Shown piece by piece: positions 6,933-14,975 of a stretch of DNA of 30,649 bases; within the stretch, counting starts at the first letter, position 1; each line of letters opens with the position of its first letter. Location: contig UQLS01000021.1 in assembly GCA_900541915.1 (NCBI GenBank), forward strand, positions 1 to 30,649. Direction: 5' to 3'. Below the pieces are notes generated by a model, which saw only the letters and a list, made by a program, of their open reading frames with translations, was not told where the DNA came from and did not search any database. Source of the DNA: an uncultured Phascolarctobacterium sp. Its GTDB lineage: Bacteria > Bacillota > Negativicutes > Acidaminococcales > Acidaminococcaceae. Both the position numbers and the translations under genes were made by a program.

Positions 6933-8375
6933 TTATTGCATTTTTTCTTTCAGCATTTTTTGAACCATGCCAGGGTTAGCTTTACCTTTGGATTTTTTCA
7001 TAATTTGACCAACGAGGAAGCCGATAGCACGGTCTTTGCCTGCTTTAAAGTCAGCAACGGACTGCGGATTTTCAGCAATGGTTTCTTCAACCAGTTTCAG
7101 AATTGCACCTTCGTCGCTAACCTGTTCCAGACCAAGCTCTTTAACCAGAACGGACGGAGCTTTATCTTCTTTCAGCATTTCAGCAAATACTTTTTTAGCC
7201 AGTTTACTGGAAAGTACGCCGTCTTTAGTCAGGTTAACCAGTTCAGCAAGGTGAGCCGGAGTTACTTTAAATTCGCTGATGGTAATGCCTTCGTTATTAA
7301 GATATGCAGAAACATCGCCCAGCATCCAGTTAGATACGCCTTTGCTGTCTTTAGCAGTCTTGACAGCTTCATCAAAGTATTCTGCCATAGCTTTGGTAGA
7401 TACAATCAGAGAAGCATCATATTCCGGCAGGCCGTGTTCTTTAACCAGACGTGCCTGACGCTGTGCCGGCAGTTCCGGCAGCTCGCTGCGTACACGTTCA
7501 ATCCAGGCATCGTCAAGCTGTACGGGAACAAGGTCCGGTTCCGGGAAGTAACGATAATCGTGAGCTTCTTCTTTGGAGCGCATGGACAGGGTTACGCCGT
7601 TAGCATCATCCCAGGTACGGGTTTCCTGTACAACATGACCGCCGTCTTCGAGAATCTCTTTCTGACGTTCAACTTCGTATTCAATAGCACGTACCAGTGC
7701 GCGGAAGGAGTTCAGGTTTTTGATTTCGGCACGGGTACCGAATTCTTTGGCACCTTCCGGCATAATGGAAATATTAGCGTCACAGCGCAGGCTGCCTTCC
7801 TGCATTTTGCAGTCGCAAACGTCAGTGTATTCCAAAATAGCTTTCAGGTTTTCCATGTAAGCACGTGCTTCTTCAGCGCTGCGCATATCAGGTTCGGAAA
7901 CAATCTCGATAAGCGGTACGCCTGCACGGTTATAGTCTACTGCAGAAGAATCAGAGGTGCTGATGGTAGCGCCGCTGTGTACCAGTTTACCGGCATCTTC
8001 TTCCATGTGGATACGAGTAATGCCGATACGTTTTTCTTCGCCGTCTACATTGATGTCGATATGACCATGTTCGCAGATAGGTTTATCAAATTGGGAAATC
8101 TGATAGTTTTTAGCCAGGTCAGGATAGAAGTAGTTTTTACGGTCAAATTTATTGAATTTCTTGATTTCGCAGTTCAGAGCCAGACCTGCACGGATAGCAA
8201 ATTCTACTACCTGTTTGTTCAGAACGGGCAGAGCACCAGGCATACCAAGGCATACCGGGCATACATGAGTGTTAGGAGCGCTGCCGAAAGCAGTGGAGCA
8301 GGAGCAGAATGCTTTAGATTTAGTTTTCAGTTCGGCATGGACTTCCAGACCGATGACAGTAATATATTTAGTCAT
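6933..8375 (-). CDS. gatB: Asp-tRNA(Asn)/Glu-tRNA(Gln) amidotransferase subunit B
   Basis: 480 residues, full length. GatB holds the kinase/transamidase site that activates and amidates misacylated Glu-tRNA(Gln) or Asp-tRNA(Asn), using ammonia from GatA. The N-terminal signature VIGLEVHAEL is present. So are the zinc-type cysteines C24, C26, C39 and C42 (CSC...CPVC) and DYNRAGVPLIEIVSEPD. The C-terminal YqeY-like tail (GFLVGQIMKKSKGKANP) binds tRNA. The start ATG at 8375 overlaps the gatA stop as TAATG, so translation is coupled. It is the last gene of the operon, before a strong terminator. Confidence 0.97.
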   Translation of the reverse strand: MTKYITVIGLEVHAELKTKSKAFCSCSTAFGSAPNTHVCPVCLGMPGALPVLNKQVVEFAIRAGLALNCEIKKFNKFDRKNYFYPDLAKNYQISQFDKPICEHGHIDINVDGEEKRIGITRIHMEEDAGKLVHSGATISTSDSSAVDYNRAGVPLIEIVSEPDMRSAEEARAYMENLKAILEYTDVCDCKMQEGSLRCDANISIMPEGAKEFGTRAEIKNLNSFRALVRAIEYEVERQKEILEDGGHVVQETRTWDDANGVTLSMRSKEEAHDYRYFPEPDLVPVQLDDAWIERVRSELPELPAQRQARLVKEHGLPEYDASLIVSTKAMAEYFDEAVKTAKDSKGVSNWMLGDVSAYLNNEGITISEFKVTPAHLAELVNLTKDGVLSSKLAKKVFAEMLKEDKAPSVLVKELGLEQVSDEGAILKLVEETIAENPQSVADFKAGKDRAIGFLVGQIMKKSKGKANPGMVQKMLKEKMQ

Positions 8376-9841
8376 TATTTGTTACCTCCCAGCGGTGCGA
8401 ATACTTTATGATATTCGTTAGCCTGTTCAAAGGTATAAGCAGCACGGAGAATGGTTGCTTCATCCAACGGCTTGCCAATCAGCTGCATACCTACGGGCAT
8501 ACCATCTGCAAAGCCGCATGGAACAGAAATACCCGGCAGACCTGCCATGTTAACAGGGATAGTGGTTACGTCCAGCAGATAAATGGACAGCGGGTCCATT
8601 TTGCCGTCGATAGGATAAGCAACAACAGGAGAAGTAGGAGTCAGGAGTACATCGCATTGTTTGAAAGCTTCTTCAAAGTCTTTGCGAATAAGGGTACGAA
8701 CCTGCATTGCTTTTTTGTAGTAAGCGTCATAGTAACCGCTGCTCAGTACATAGGTACCCAACATGATACGGCGTTTTACTTCAGCGCCAAAACCTTCGGT
8801 ACGGCTTAAAGTAGTCATTTCCGGTGCAGATGTTGCAGCAGTGTTGCGGTAACCATAACGTACACCGTCAAAACGTGCCAGGTTTGCAGATGCTTCTGCC
8901 GGAGCAATGATGTAGTAAGTAATTACTGCATATTCAGTATGCGGCAGGGAAACTTCTACAATTTCAGCGCCCATTGCTTCATATTGTTTTACAGCCTTGT
9001 CAATTTCAGCTTTAACTTTCGGGTCGAGGCCTTCACCGAAATATTCTTTCGGCAGACCGATGCGCAGACCTTTAACGTCAGCAACCAGAGCTTTGGTAAA
9101 GTCAGGTACTTCTACATCCAGAGAGGTAGAGTCATGTTCATCTTTGCCGCAGATGGTGTTGAGCACGATAGCTGCGTCAGTTACGTCTTTAGTAATAGGT
9201 CCGATCTGGTCCAGAGAAGAAGCGAATGCTACGCAGCCATAACGGGATACACGGCCATAGGTCGGTTTAATACCTACACAGCCGTTAAAGGAAGCCGGCT
9301 GACGGATAGATCCGCCGGTATCACTGCCCAGAGTCCAGATTGCTTCACCTGCAGCAATAGCAGCAGCACTGCCGCCAGAAGAACCGCCGGGAACACGATC
9401 CAGATTCCAGGGATTATGAGTTGCACCAAAGAAAGAACTTTCAGTGGTAGAGCCCATAGCAAATTCATCCATATTGGTTTTGCCCAGGAAAATGGTTTCA
9501 TCTGCGCGCAGATTTTTGATAACATGCGCATCATAAATAGGAATGAGGTTGCTCAGCATTTTGGAAGAGCAGGTAGTGCGCAGTCCTTTGGTAGAAATAT
9601 TATCTTTGATAGCACCCGGAACGCCTGCCAGCGGAGCGATTTCTTCGCCTGCGGCAATTTTAGCGTCAACTTTGGCAGCCTGTGCCAGAGCGTTTTCTTT
9701 ATCCAGGGTTACATAAGCGTTTACTTTATCTTCAACTGCATCAATACGTTCATACAGCGCATTGGTGAGTTCTACAGAGCTTACTTCTTTATTAACGAGC
9801 TTTTCGTGGAGCTCGTGGGCAGTAAGTTTATATAATTCCAC
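8375..9841 (-). CDS. gatA: Asp-tRNA(Asn)/Glu-tRNA(Gln) amidotransferase subunit A
   Basis: 488 residues. GatA is the glutaminase subunit of the amidase-signature family. Its Ser-cisSer-Lys triad is visible as K79 (VPGAIKDN), S154 (GGSSGGS) and S178 (GSDTGGSIR), the same numbers as in well-studied GatA proteins. This supports the GTG start at 9841, which has an AAGGAGG ribosome site about six bases upstream. It is the middle gene of gatCAB. The enzyme releases ammonia from glutamine and channels it to GatB. Confidence 0.97.
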   Translation of the reverse strand: MELYKLTAHELHEKLVNKEVSSVELTNALYERIDAVEDKVNAYVTLDKENALAQAAKVDAKIAAGEEIAPLAGVPGAIKDNISTKGLRTTCSSKMLSNLIPIYDAHVIKNLRADETIFLGKTNMDEFAMGSTTESSFFGATHNPWNLDRVPGGSSGGSAAAIAAGEAIWTLGSDTGGSIRQPASFNGCVGIKPTYGRVSRYGCVAFASSLDQIGPITKDVTDAAIVLNTICGKDEHDSTSLDVEVPDFTKALVADVKGLRIGLPKEYFGEGLDPKVKAEIDKAVKQYEAMGAEIVEVSLPHTEYAVITYYIIAPAEASANLARFDGVRYGYRNTAATSAPEMTTLSRTEGFGAEVKRRIMLGTYVLSSGYYDAYYKKAMQVRTLIRKDFEEAFKQCDVLLTPTSPVVAYPIDGKMDPLSIYLLDVTTIPVNMAGLPGISVPCGFADGMPVGMQLIGKPLDEATILRAAYTFEQANEYHKVFAPLGGNK

Positions 9842-9856
9842 AATAGTGCCTCCTTC

Positions 9857-10144
9857 TTATTCGATTACGCGCGGTACTTTAAAGCCGCCGTTATGGACAG
9901 CCGGAGCGTTGCTCAGTGCTTCTTCGTGGGTAACGCCTTCTTTGGCAACATCCTCACGCAGTACGTTGCTTACCGGCAATACATGAGCAGTAGGCTCGAT
10001 ACCGGCAGTGTCGATTTTTTGCAGAATATCGGCATAGTTAAGAATCTGGTTGAACTGTTCCGTAAATTTTTCCATTTCGGTTTCGGGAACGGTCAAACGG
10101 GAAAGCTGTGCAATATACTTAACGTCATCAGCAGATACTTTCAT
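9857..10144 (-). CDS. gatC: Asp-tRNA(Asn)/Glu-tRNA(Gln) amidotransferase subunit C
   Basis: 95 residues, the usual GatC size. The conserved N-terminus VKYIAQLSRLTVPE and the mid-segment FNQILNYADILQKID are present, and the C-terminus ends in FKVPRVIE. GatC wraps around GatA and stabilises the GatA-GatB complex. First gene of the operon, 15 bases before gatA. The ribosome site before the ATG is weak (AGGATGG). An extended -10 promoter lies upstream. Confidence 0.95.
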   Translation of the reverse strand: MKVSADDVKYIAQLSRLTVPETEMEKFTEQFNQILNYADILQKIDTAGIEPTAHVLPVSNVLREDVAKEGVTHEEALSNAPAVHNGGFKVPRVIE

Positions 10145-10195
10145 TTTTTCACCATCCTATAAATCAATTAATGAATTTTACCAATAACCTGTTTT

Positions 10196-10204
10196 ATTAT
10201 ACCA
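10196..10204 (-). promoter_or_regulatory. Extended -10 promoter of gatCAB
   Basis: TGGTATAAT on the minus strand is a perfect extended -10 element, 51 bases before the gatC start. There is no convincing -35. Confidence 0.6.
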
Positions 10205-10262
10205 CAAAAACACCCTCTGTGTACTAAATTTAACAAGTAAAGGCCGTCTTTTGCCGCTTTAA

Positions 10263-10310
10263 CGCAAGCACAAAAAATTCACTTGCGCCCCTTAAAGAAA
10301 ACCCTATAAT
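10263..10310 (+). promoter_or_regulatory. Promoter with inverted repeat before the flavin reductase-like gene
   Basis: The -10 TATAAT is at 10305-10310. The -35 region, TTGCGC (10283-10288) at 16 bases, overlaps an inverted repeat CGCAAG (10263-10268) / CTTGCG (10282-10287) with a 13-base gap. A regulator bound there would cover the -35. The downstream LysR gene is a candidate, but it is frameshifted. Confidence 0.5.
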
Positions 10311-10331
10311 AAAAATAAAGGAGTGATTTAC

Positions 10332-10832
10332 ATGCAAAACATCAATGCTTTTGAACACGCTGAAATAATTTTAAAAACTTTATCTAAAGGAGCTTTTCTG
10401 AATACTGCCGCTTGCAGCAAACAAAATACCATGACTATCGGCTGGGGCTCGCTGGGCTTTATGTGGGGCAGCCCTGTTTTAACGGTCATGGTTCGTCAAT
10501 CTCGCTATACCTATGAGCTCATTGAAAAAAATCCCTATTTCACTGTCAGCATCCCTGTTAACGACGGTTTCGACAAAGCGCTTGGCTTATGTGGCACTAA
10601 ATCCGGCCGTGATATGGACAAATTTGCCGCTGCTGAACTGACAGCAGTTCCCGCTCAAACCGTAGATGTACCTGTTATTAAAGGCTGCGGCTTACATCTG
10701 GAATGCAAAATAGTAGACAAAAACACTATGCAGCCTGCTGCCTTTGACGAGGAGCTGGCGCAAAAATGGTACGCCAATAATGACTGGCACACCTATTATA
10801 CCGGTATCATCACGGCAGCTTATTTGGAATAA
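10332..10832 (+). CDS. Flavin reductase-like / flavoredoxin-family protein
   Basis: 166 residues. The FMN-binding split-barrel fold is suggested by LSKGAFLNTAACSKQNTMTIGWGSLGF near the N-terminus, then SPVLTVMVRQSRYTYELIE and NPYFTVSIP. CGTKSGRDMDKFAAA is the loop typical of flavin reductase-like and flavoredoxin proteins. Members bind FMN and pass electrons between NAD(P)H or ferredoxin and acceptors; the partner here is unknown. A GTG at 10323 is in frame, but AAAGGAG (10317-10323) is correctly spaced for the ATG at 10332. A LysR gene follows, and an extracytoplasmic flavodoxin cluster lies downstream, so a redox link is plausible. Confidence 0.8.
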   Translation: MQNINAFEHAEIILKTLSKGAFLNTAACSKQNTMTIGWGSLGFMWGSPVLTVMVRQSRYTYELIEKNPYFTVSIPVNDGFDKALGLCGTKSGRDMDKFAAAELTAVPAQTVDVPVIKGCGLHLECKIVDKNTMQPAAFDEELAQKWYANNDWHTYYTGIITAAYLE

Positions 10833-10870
10833 TTTCATTTTAGCTAACGAGTTTTAAGGAGGGCTGCGTC

Positions 10871-11760
10871 ATGAACTTTCGCATTCTGATTTATTTTCTG
10901 ACCGTTGTCCGTGAGCGCAGCATTACCAAAGCTGCTGATATGCTGCATATCACCCAACCCACTCTCAGCCGACAGCTTATGCAGCTGGAAGAAGACCTGG
11001 GCGTCAAGCTCTTTGACCGCAGCCAGCGCCGCTTTACGCTTACTCCGGCAGGCAGCTTTCTGGCGCAGCGCGCGTCAGATATAGTTGAGCTTGTAGAAAA
11101 AACGGAACATGATATCAAAGACCAGGAAACTAATTTAAGCGGTAATATCTGCTTCGGCGTTGGCGAAATTGCTTCTGTTAATCTGCTGGCTGAAATCATC
11201 AGTGCCTTTCAGGCAAAATACCCTAATGTTACTTTTGAATTATTTACCGGTACTACGGATATCATCCATCAAAAAACAGAAAAAGGACTTATTGATATTG
11301 CTCTGCTGCAGGAGCCTATCGACATGCTCAATTATAATTTTCTTACTCTGCCCTGTCAGGAGAAACTTGGCATTCTGATGCGTGCAGATGCTGATTTAGC
11401 AGCTAAAACAGAAGTTACTGCCAAAGATTTGGAAAACCGTTCTCTGCTTTTGCCAACACGCTTACAGCTCCACAGCCTTATTCTTAACTGGCTTAGCGGT
11501 AATATTTCCAAAATCAAGCTTATCGGCACCTGCAATCTGCTTGGCAATACCTTTCCGCTGATTGAGCATACCGGCTGCTATGCTATTACGGTTAAACCAT
11601 CCATAGCTGATCTAACAAATTTACTTTCAGACCTTTACAGCCTCCTATCAGCACCAAGGTCTTTCTTGCCTGGCGCAGCAGTGCTACCACAAGTATTACC
11701 GTAGAAAAATTTATCGAGTTTGCAAAATGCTTTTTAGGCATAAAAGAAGCTGTAAAATAG
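10871..11760 (+). pseudogene. LysR-family regulator disrupted by a frameshift near its 3' end
   Basis: The reading frame from the ATG at 10871 (AAGGAGGG ribosome site) encodes a normal LysR HTH (SITKAADMLHITQPTLSRQL) and most of the effector domain. It then runs into unrelated residues and stops at 11704. A different frame resumes the family ending, RPLQPPISTKVFLAWR and FIEFAKCFLGIKEAVK, up to a TAG at 11758-11760. The switch lies between about 11608, where that frame has a TGA, and 11626. The span of 890 bases is one base short of a whole number of codons. Loss of an A in the A/T run near 11615-11620 would explain it. The cause is either real decay or a sequencing error. Only the last strands of the effector domain are affected, so partial function is possible. 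Confidence 0.82.
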
Positions 11761-11794
11761 GTATTAGACTTTAAAATTGCATATTTCTATAATT

Positions 11795-11828
11795 AAGGCA
11801 TACAGATAATCTGTATGCCTTTTATTTT
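11795..11828 (+). terminator. Rho-independent terminator after the LysR gene
   Basis: AAGGCATACAGA (11795-11806) pairs perfectly with TCTGTATGCCTT (11810-11821) around a 3-nt loop, followed by TTATTTT. Confidence 0.85.
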
Positions 11829-11851
11829 GCTTAAATATATAAAAGGCAGCG

Positions 11852-11865
11852 TGTAAAATTTTACA
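11852..11865. promoter_or_regulatory. Perfect 14-bp palindrome upstream of the esterase gene
   Basis: TGTAAAATTTTACA is its own reverse complement and ends 27 bases before the esterase start codon. Its position suits an operator for a dimeric regulator. It could also be chance in AT-rich DNA. Confidence 0.4.
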
Positions 11866-11892
11866 AAATATTGATTAAGGCAGGTACCTGAA

Positions 11893-12897
11893 ATGAAAAA
11901 ACTTCTTACTACATTCTTACTTCTTTGCAGTTTTACCAGTATAGCAGCAGCTGAAATTCCCTATCTGGATAAAGTCCAGCCAGCATACCAGCAGGCAGCA
12001 GAAACATTTGTCTTTAACTTCACTTCTGATGCAGAACTTGCCGCTGCCGCAGATATGCAGCAGTCTACCGCAGCAGGCAGGGAAATAATCGTTATTCCGG
12101 CTGCCAACGATATACCTGCATTAACCATGTATATTTATCGTCCGCAGCAGCAAACAGCTTCTCTGCAGCCTGCAATTTATTATACTCATGGCGGCGGTTT
12201 CCTCTTCCGTAAAGAACTGGATTTTACTGACCGTTACCAGCAATTAGCAGATAATACCGGAGCCATAGTAGTTACTCCTCGCTACCGTCTGTCTACGGAA
12301 GCACCTTTCCCTGCTGCTCTTCAAGATGCCTACGCCGGACTTTGTTATCTGAAACAAAACGCTGCCCAGCTGAAAATTGACGACAGCAGGATTATGCTGA
12401 TGGGCGGCAGTGCAGGCGGAGGCTTGGCAGCAAGCCTGGCTCTGTATAATCGCGACCATGCGAATATCCCTTTATGCGGCCAGATACTTATTTATCCCAT
12501 GCTTGATTATCGTACAGCCACTGATAAGTCTCCCTATAACAGCATCAGCACCGGCCATATCGGCTGGAACAGACCTACTAACGCTTTTGCCTGGAAAAAG
12601 CTGCGCGGCAACCAAAAAATAAGCAAAAACATGCTGCAGTATTTTTCTCCTGCCCTAGCCGATAATCTGGGTGACCTGCCGCCTGCTCTGATTTACGTAG
12701 GCGGACTGGATTTATTCGTTAATGAAGATATTACATACGCCAACAAACTTATTGAAGCAGGCAACGATACTACCTTATACGTAGTACCAGGCCTTTATCA
12801 TGCTTTTGATATAGCAGTTCCGCAGGCCCAGGCCACTCAGGAGTTTTGGCAGCGCGTTTACGAAGCTTCCCGTCATATGCTGACAGATAAAAAATAA
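11893..12897 (+). CDS. Exported alpha/beta-hydrolase (HSL-type esterase/lipase)
   Basis: 334 residues with a Sec signal peptide (KKLLTTFLLLCSFTSIAAA), probably cleaved after residue 20. The hormone-sensitive-lipase oxyanion motif HGGG is at 99-102. The nucleophile S173 lies in GGSAGG, the acid is D273 (GGLDLF) and the base is H303 (YHAFD), so the triad is complete. It should hydrolyse short-chain or small esters in the periplasm; the substrate is unknown. It lies 50 bases before the NapH-like gene with no terminator between, so it may be the first gene of the redox/Tat transcript. Confidence 0.88.
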   Translation: MKKLLTTFLLLCSFTSIAAAEIPYLDKVQPAYQQAAETFVFNFTSDAELAAAADMQQSTAAGREIIVIPAANDIPALTMYIYRPQQQTASLQPAIYYTHGGGFLFRKELDFTDRYQQLADNTGAIVVTPRYRLSTEAPFPAALQDAYAGLCYLKQNAAQLKIDDSRIMLMGGSAGGGLAASLALYNRDHANIPLCGQILIYPMLDYRTATDKSPYNSISTGHIGWNRPTNAFAWKKLRGNQKISKNMLQYFSPALADNLGDLPPALIYVGGLDLFVNEDITYANKLIEAGNDTTLYVVPGLYHAFDIAVPQAQATQEFWQRVYEASRHMLTDKK

Positions 12898-12947
12898 AAT
12901 TTATACAATATTAAAATCTAACCATATCGACAATAAAGGAGGGTAAT

Positions 12948-13781
12948 ATGCACATAAAGCTCTTTAAATTACAGTGTCTGCTTGGCTATTTCTTAGGCTT
13001 TCTGCTGTTTTATGAACCTTTTATGTTCTTTAACAGCTTGTTTGCCCAGCTTTTTCCAGCCAACGGATTTTATTCGCTGCACGTACCATGTGCACGTATC
13101 CCCATAACTCATCTCATTACGGGTGACTTTACCGCTGACGCTCCTGCTTCCCTCCTTTTTTGTCTGCTGCTGGCAATAGTTTCATTTTGGTTTGGCCCGC
13201 TGTTTTGCGGTCGCCTTTGTCCTGCCGGAGCTTTCAGTGAATTTTTAGGCAGTCTTTTGCCGGAAAAATATCAAATAGACTGGAATAAATATGTTCCTGT
13301 CACCACACTGCGGTATGGGTTTTTAGCCGGTTTTCTGCTCATAACTTTTCTGGGCCTAGATTATCCCTGTGTCTATTGCAATTACTATGCTTTTGAATTA
13401 TTTGTCCTCAGCATAGCCAGCGGCCAGCTGCTGCTCACTTCCATGTCTCTACTGGCAGTATTTCTAATCTCAAACATAGTCCTAGGTCTGTTTACTAAAG
13501 GCGGCCGCGGTTACTGCAATTTTCTTTGCCCCGTAGGAGCAGTAAGCTCTCTTTTGCATAATATCGGTCAGCTGCTGCCCGGTCCATTTAGAATGACAGT
13601 AAATAAAAACGCCTGCATCAGCTGTGGTAAATGTGCTCGCAGCTGCCCCATGCGCACAATCAGCATTCAAAATGGCAAAGCTGTTATTGATACCAGCCGC
13701 TGCATTGTCTGCGGCTGCTGCCAAGCGCAGTGCCCTGCGCATGCTATCCGCTATAAAAGTAATATTGCAAAGGAGCAGTAA
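12948..13781 (+). CDS. NapH-like membrane polyferredoxin (4Fe-4S)
   Basis: 277 residues, with several membrane helices in the first 210. NapH/YccM-type cysteine motifs border the helices: CGRLCP (C87, C91) and CNFLCP (C190, C194). An extra CVYC (C141, C144) lies between. The C-terminus carries two [4Fe-4S] ferredoxin motifs: C223, C226, C229, C233 and C252, C255, C258, C262. Family members oxidise menaquinol or accept cytoplasmic electrons and pass them across the membrane to an exported partner. No napA, napG or cytochrome gene adjoins it, so nitrate reduction is unlikely. The following Tat-exported flavodoxin is a candidate acceptor (inference). The ribosome site is AAAGGAGG. Confidence 0.88.
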   Translation: MHIKLFKLQCLLGYFLGFLLFYEPFMFFNSLFAQLFPANGFYSLHVPCARIPITHLITGDFTADAPASLLFCLLLAIVSFWFGPLFCGRLCPAGAFSEFLGSLLPEKYQIDWNKYVPVTTLRYGFLAGFLLITFLGLDYPCVYCNYYAFELFVLSIASGQLLLTSMSLLAVFLISNIVLGLFTKGGRGYCNFLCPVGAVSSLLHNIGQLLPGPFRMTVNKNACISCGKCARSCPMRTISIQNGKAVIDTSRCIVCGCCQAQCPAHAIRYKSNIAKEQ

Positions 13782-13784
13782 TCT

Positions 13785-14000
13785 ATGAATACACAAAAGT
13801 TGCTTTACAGCGGCGGTGCCATCGGAACCATTATTTTGCCCCAGTTATTAGCTCGTCAGAGCTTTCTCCCTGCTTTATCTAATAAAGTTTCTCTGACTGG
13901 CTGTACAGGAAGCTGCGGTAACTGCGGCGGCTCCTGTATCGGCGTAATCGCGCCCATGCTTTTTCTGAGTTACTGTGCCTGCCGCGGCAAAAAACACTAA
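13785..14000 (+). CDS. Small Cys-rich membrane-associated protein, unknown
   Basis: 71 residues. I do not recognise a named family. A hydrophobic segment (about 7-22) and a second one (about 52-63) flank a compact cluster, TGCTGSCGNCGGSC, with C40, C44, C47 and C51. A final CAC (C64, C66) and a basic tail follow. The gene starts 3 bases after the NapH-like stop with AAAGGAG in the preceding codons. It precedes tatA with a fresh ribosome site, so it is clearly within the operon. The cysteines suggest metal or Fe-S binding or a disulfide relay next to the polyferredoxin; that is inference. Confidence 0.75.
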   Translation: MNTQKLLYSGGAIGTIILPQLLARQSFLPALSNKVSLTGCTGSCGNCGGSCIGVIAPMLFLSYCACRGKKH

Positions 14001-14029
14001 CTCATTTTATATCCAAGGAGGTATTTATT

Positions 14030-14233
14030 ATGTTTGGACTTGGTCTACCAGAACTTCTTCTCATTCTCGTTATTGGTTTAATCTTTTTTGGTCCCGGCAA
14101 ACTGCCTGATGTCGGCAAGGCTTTAGGACGCAGCATGCATGAATTTAAACAGGCGGTCAATGCTGCCGATCCTAAGCAGCCTGCAGCTGACGACAAAGCT
14201 TTAAGTTCCCGCGAACAAAATGCTGCTTCCTAA
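14030..14233 (+). CDS. tatA: Sec-independent translocase protein TatA
   Basis: 67 residues. One membrane helix (LPELLLILVIGLIFF) is followed by the FGPGKLPDVG hinge and the amphipathic helix KALGRSMHEFKQAV, the exact TatA/TatE pattern, with Glu at position 8. TatA oligomers form the protein-conducting element of the twin-arginine pathway. AAGGAGG precedes the ATG. Its 3' end overlaps the tatC start. No tatB is present, so this is a minimal TatAC system of the Firmicutes type. It lies directly upstream of two Tat-signal genes. Confidence 0.95.
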   Translation: MFGLGLPELLLILVIGLIFFGPGKLPDVGKALGRSMHEFKQAVNAADPKQPAADDKALSSREQNAAS

Positions 14234-14975
14234 TCTGACTCAGGGACCGCCTGACAAAGATATGCCGCTTGCCAGCCATCTGCAGGAACTGCGCCGTTGT
14301 ATTTTAAAAAGCCTTGCAGCTCTGTTAACAGGCAGTGCTGTCAGCCTGTTTTTTATACAGGATATCGTACGTCTTCTGACATCAGCTGCCGGAAAGCTGT
14401 ATTACATGAAACCAGCAGAAGCTTTTGTTATCTACATGAAACTTACTATTTTCTGCGGACTGATACTGGCACTTCCTTTCATTCTCCAGCAGATTTATCG
14501 CTTTATCAGCCCTGCATTAACTTCTAGAGAGCGTCAGTTTCTACTGCTGGCAATGCCGGTAATGCTGCTCTTGGTCGGCGGCGGTATGGTCTTTGCCTAT
14601 CTCTTTGTTTTTCCACGCGGGCTGTACTTTTTCCTCAGCTTTGCCGGTGATAAAATAACGCCGCTGCTTTCTTTAGAAAGCTATCTCAGCTTTTTACTGA
14701 TGCTGACAGCTCCCTTTGCCTTTATCTTCAATATCCCCATAGGCATTCTGTTCTTAAGCCGCTGCGGTATTATCAGTACTGCTGCACTTACGCATTACCG
14801 CAGGCATGTCATCCTCGCCTCATTTATCCTGGCTGCAGTTATCACTCCCACGCCGGATATTATCACTCAATGTCTGCTTGCTGTGCCTATGGCTGTATTA
14901 TACGAAATCAGTATTATTTTTCTGAAATGTTTTGCTAAAGGAGGACCAGAACATGAACAGACGCAGTTTTCTTAA
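14220..14975 (+). CDS. tatC: Sec-independent translocase protein TatC
   Basis: 251 residues with six predicted membrane helices. TatC recognises the twin-arginine signal. Conserved elements are HLQELRRCI at the N-terminus, FISPALTSRE with the signal-binding F95 and E104, and PMAVLYEISI near the end. The FELP-type motif of helix 4 reads FNIP, so the usual glutamate is replaced by N171. The ATG at 14220 overlaps tatA by 14 bases without its own ribosome site, so coupling is likely; an ATG at codon 15 would be an alternative. The last codons contain the ribosome site of the flavodoxin gene, which starts 23 bases before this stop. Confidence 0.93.
   Translation: MLLPNLTQGPPDKDMPLASHLQELRRCILKSLAALLTGSAVSLFFIQDIVRLLTSAAGKLYYMKPAEAFVIYMKLTIFCGLILALPFILQQIYRFISPALTSRERQFLLLAMPVMLLLVGGGMVFAYLFVFPRGLYFFLSFAGDKITPLLSLESYLSFLLMLTAPFAFIFNIPIGILFLSRCGIISTAALTHYRRHVILASFILAAVITPTPDIITQCLLAVPMAVLYEISIIFLKCFAKGGPEHEQTQFS

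Noticed and set aside
6936..8411. A 491-codon open frame on the plus strand, antisense to gatB
   Set aside because: It mirrors gatB codon structure, has no ribosome site or family resemblance, and gatB is unmistakable on the other strand.
8939..9835. A 298-codon open frame on the plus strand, antisense to gatA
   Set aside because: Low-complexity Phe/Ser-rich translation typical of an antisense shadow, with gatA fully conserved opposite.
12948..13781. Nitrate reductase accessory (true NapH) assignment
   Set aside because: No napA, napB or napG is nearby, and the neighbours are Tat and flavodoxin genes; only the general NapH-like class is supported.
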